Source: Nautilus pompilius (lineage: Eukaryota; Mollusca; Cephalopoda; Nautilida; Nautilidae). Taken from it: a DNA stretch of 64,000 nucleotides. Location: assembly GCA_018389105.1 (NCBI GenBank), contig JACATO010000048.1:248001-312000 (forward strand), in the 5' to 3' direction. The translations under genes were made by a program, and so were the position numbers. Under the pieces are notes generated by a model, which was not told where the DNA came from, made no database searches, and saw only the letters and a list, made by a program, of their open reading frames with translations. Below, in pieces: positions 61,001-64,000 of the stretch; positions within the stretch are counted from its first letter, which is position 1; the number at the start of each line of letters is the position of its first letter.

Positions 61001-62559
61001 AGAAGAAATATGAAATCAGCACTTTAAATTAGCATCTAATTTTAGGTAATCTTTTTTCACAATAGGTAAATATTTGGACAATGATTAACTGATGTTTTCT
61101 ACAACAAAATAAAGTTATTTAAGAGGACATGGAAAGTGTTATGGCATTACTGAAATTCATGATGCCAATTATTTAAGTAACAACAGATCGACTGCATTCC
61201 ATGGACAAAATACAAATGTGACTGCAGATTAAACACATGAATATGATAATGTACAACTGAAAATATATTTCTACAATCTAGATCATTGCCATAATATTGC
61301 TATTTATAAGATCAACAGCTAAGGTCAAAATAAATATCCTGATTATTATGGCTGTGAAAAGTTCAAACTTCTAATGATCAGAAATTTATTGCTAAAGTAA
61401 AATATTATCCTATGGCTTTATACAAACCAAGTTTTAAATAATTTATTCTTCATAATTTTTGCTTTTATGCTTTTAACATGCTAACAAAACAACTAGTCTA
61501 CCTACACATTTATGAAACAGATAAATACGGCATTATTAAGTAGTAGTCATTGACAAGGTGAGATACATTACGTCCAGCAATAATATATTTCTAGCTTTGT
61601 TTCCCAGATATTGATTTACTGACATCATTAAGGTTATATTGCTTTTAATGGTATTCATTGTCTTACAGAAGCAGTGTTTGAGAAACTACTCTGTATTCTT
61701 AGTGCATTAACTACTGACCTGATCATAAGAATGAAAAGCAAACTGCCATTGGACTACAGATTTTTTGGTCTGGTACATGCTAAATATAAATCATTTTCTT
61801 ACTGAGACATTTAAGGTGGTGAGGAGTTAGCCATGAAAAGAAAAACATACAAACAAACATGTGGCATTGTGAATGAATGAAACTAAAGTTACTTGTAAGA
61901 CCTTAAGATCCATTTTATACTTATATATATTTAAATTATTGTAGAATATGTGGATAAGATATAATCCATATTAAACAGATGAATGTCATATGCTTCAAAT
62001 GACAATTAAACAATTTTAAACCTGAAATTACAGCATTATTTCCTTGTAGAATCAATGTATCTCATATTTTTCTAAGAATATGCCAAGAAAATGTTTTTAC
62101 CAGAACCAATTCAAACCTCTTTCTTTTCTAATTTATTTAAAATTAAACTTTTACATCATACACAAGATCACATGTAAAAATGCTTGAATTTATAACTCAT
62201 TTCTCTATCTGGAATGGTCAGGCACAATTCTTGTGCCAAGTAGCTATCCAGATTCTTACCAAACATTTATATCACTACCGATGTGTTTGGTAAAAGTTAT
62301 GCTAGTGACATCTAAATACATGTATTTGCTGAAGAACTGAAGCCTTTTTAGAGTATGTTCTTTCAACATACCTATGCAACGTACAAAATTCATATGGTAG
62401 TTTTAAATTTTAAGGTCTTTGGTGTCTGACTTTGCCCATAAAATATCTAAAACAAGGCAGTGACAAGCAAAAGGTAAAAGCCGAAAAGTTTTTGTTGATT
62501 CATTATTATGGTAAAAAGAAGTTTTAAAGGAATCCTTATAAATGGACCCACCAATTAAA
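58062..62559. other. Upstream intron or 5' flank of the semaphorin, no exon recognised
   Basis: The first semaphorin exon found starts mid-codon at 58,061, so this stretch must be intron at least in part. I searched the minus strand for a hydrophobic signal peptide followed by a donor in phase 1 and found no convincing candidate. No promoter could be assigned. Confidence 0.5.
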
Positions 62560-62720
62560 GGAGCTGACTACTGAAGCTTGTGGCAGTGTAATAAGCATAC
62601 AAACATGGAAAAAGTTGTTGGCAATTAGCAACCGTGGCTTCCAACTGACAATGATCCAAAACACAGCCAAACATTGAAGACAATCATAAATTAGTGTTGG
62701 ACCATTTCTGTTCAAGATTA
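62560..62720 (+). pseudogene. Short Tc1 transposase remnant
   Basis: The plus strand contains 'FQLTMIQNTAKH' just after 'NRG', matching the FQQDNDPKHTAKH motif around the second catalytic Asp of Tc1 enzymes, out of frame by small changes. Too short to classify further. Confidence 0.35.
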
Positions 62721-63439
62721 AACTTACAAAAGGTTAATGTGGAGTAAAGAATAAATCAAGTAAAAAAAACTAGCTTTAAGCAAACATCAAAGGTTAAGAA
62801 TTAGTAATAAAGCAAACTTCCTAAGAACTATTTGAGATTACTGATGGAAAATATGCCAGGACAACTAAATGCATGATGCAGAAGAAGAAATTCAATGGTA
62901 TACGAACTGAAAGAAAAATCATCTTTACTGACTGACATAGAGAACCAAAAGGCTTATCATTTGTATTTAATGACACATAAACATATTTTTTTGATTCTTT
63001 TTCAGTCATTAAAGATAAAGATGGCATTTTGTCTAATGTTACATAAACAAATGTGATGATCATGTTATAGAGTATCAAGTTTTGTCTAAATAATAATCAC
63101 TTGCCTTCTAATTCTTTAAACAAAATTAACCAATTATGGGATAAATAATCAATAAACCTATGTAAACAAAACTAAAGATAAAAATAAAACAATCTGAAGA
63201 GCTCTTGTATACAATAATATACTTCTGCTAATCTAAAAGTGTCAACTTGATATTTTAAAAAATAGTAGCAGTTTACATTAGCTTTGGCTTTATGATTATT
63301 TCTTTATATACGTTTTAACCTGAAATATTGACTTCAATAAATGCATTCTATTATCTCCATGAATAACTGAAATTTCACTGAAAAATCTTCAGTCTTCAGA
63401 TTTTGGAGTCACAAGTTTATATACTGGTCATATCAATGC

Positions 63440-63640
63440 ACAGTGGTTGATGGATGAATACATAGCATATTGGCCTGCTGTGGCCAAAAACTAAGTTTGA
63501 TCCCTGTTGGACACCATGACTACTCATTTTAATGAACATGGTTTTTGTTTTTGCTCTCCTGTACCAGTCAATCAGCATCGGTTTTCTTTGGATACTCCAC
63601 CTGTGAGTTGCAGACAGAAGCTCACCAGACAAATTTGCAG
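63440..63640 (+). repeat. SINE-like repeat, copy D
   Basis: 'gtttgatccctgttgg' (B-box-like) is followed by CCAGTCAATCAGCATCGGTT and 'TTCTTTGGATACTCCACCTGTG', parallel to the GGTTTCCTC...ACTC.GG block of copies B and C. Confidence 0.4.
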
Positions 63641-64000
63641 TGCTATTACACACTAATTGCAGCTATTAACAGGCATGTGCTTGAGCAGTGCTAATTATTA
63701 GATAAATGGCTGTTGAAGTTTTCTTCTTCAAAAACCAGCATTACGCATACAGAAACAAAATTCCTAACCAATGTTACTGCTTAATAGTCATACAGTACAC
63801 TTCTGTCTGCAAGTGACTCCTGTTTCTCCTATAGCTAAAGATCATAGTGAAAATCTTTATTAGTTTGGTTAAATGGCACCAGTCATTTTTTAACTAACCA
63901 CTGTTTCCAGTGCCATATGCTGCCCATCCTTGCTTGGCTAATGTTTTGGAGCACCAACCTAAACACTTGAGTGAAACAGGGGATACAACAACAAGAGTTA

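Noticed and set aside
1-64000. CRISPR array, operon or phage-type system
   Set aside because: The regular repeats present are microsatellites or transposons. Spliced exons, SINEs and LINEs mark this as animal nuclear DNA.

Overview
This is an AT-rich, intron-containing animal genome segment. It shows canonical GT/AG splice sites, many decayed DNA transposons (Tc1, mariner, hAT, a CACTG-ended element), one LINE fossil, SINE-like repeats and (TC)n/(AC)n microsatellites. No bacterial-style genes, rRNA, tRNA or CRISPR array were seen. A class 1 semaphorin together with this repeat mix fits an invertebrate. An arthropod, possibly a chelicerate, is my best guess from the semaphorin tail and the transposon families, but the sequence alone does not prove it.

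The one convincing host gene is a transmembrane semaphorin of class 1 (Sema1a-like) on the minus strand. It runs from about 58,061 (first exon found) down to 29,575. Seventeen exons join with matching splice phases through the sema domain, the PSI domain and an extracellular stalk, and a last exon carries the transmembrane helix and cytoplasmic tail. One further stalk or alternative terminal exon is proposed at 33,682-33,711. The signal-peptide exon was not found and is either in 58,062-64,000 or beyond the window. The tail contains an apparent one-base frameshift.

The left part (1-29,500) lies downstream of the semaphorin and looks intergenic. It holds two divergent Tc1 fossils (1,020-2,940), a CACTG-ended transposon of about 1.35 kb with a decayed gene (3,010-4,361), and a minus-strand LINE fossil (about 10,840-14,590). 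Two hAT-type MITEs with 8-bp target duplications are nested in the LINE. Further right is a complete but dead Tc1 element (16,371-19,225) with a 1.3-kb mariner nested inside it (17,680-18,990), then a pogo/CENP-B-like fragment (about 24,680-24,990).

The semaphorin introns carry further Tc1 fossils, a foldback hairpin (37,939-38,145), a directly repeated TTAA-start sequence (43,100/43,314) and several copies of one SINE family. The most interesting items are the semaphorin stalk (phase-1 cassette exons, one encoding an immunoglobulin-hinge-like CPPC motif), a candidate alternative terminal exon that would give a soluble form, and the tail frameshift.
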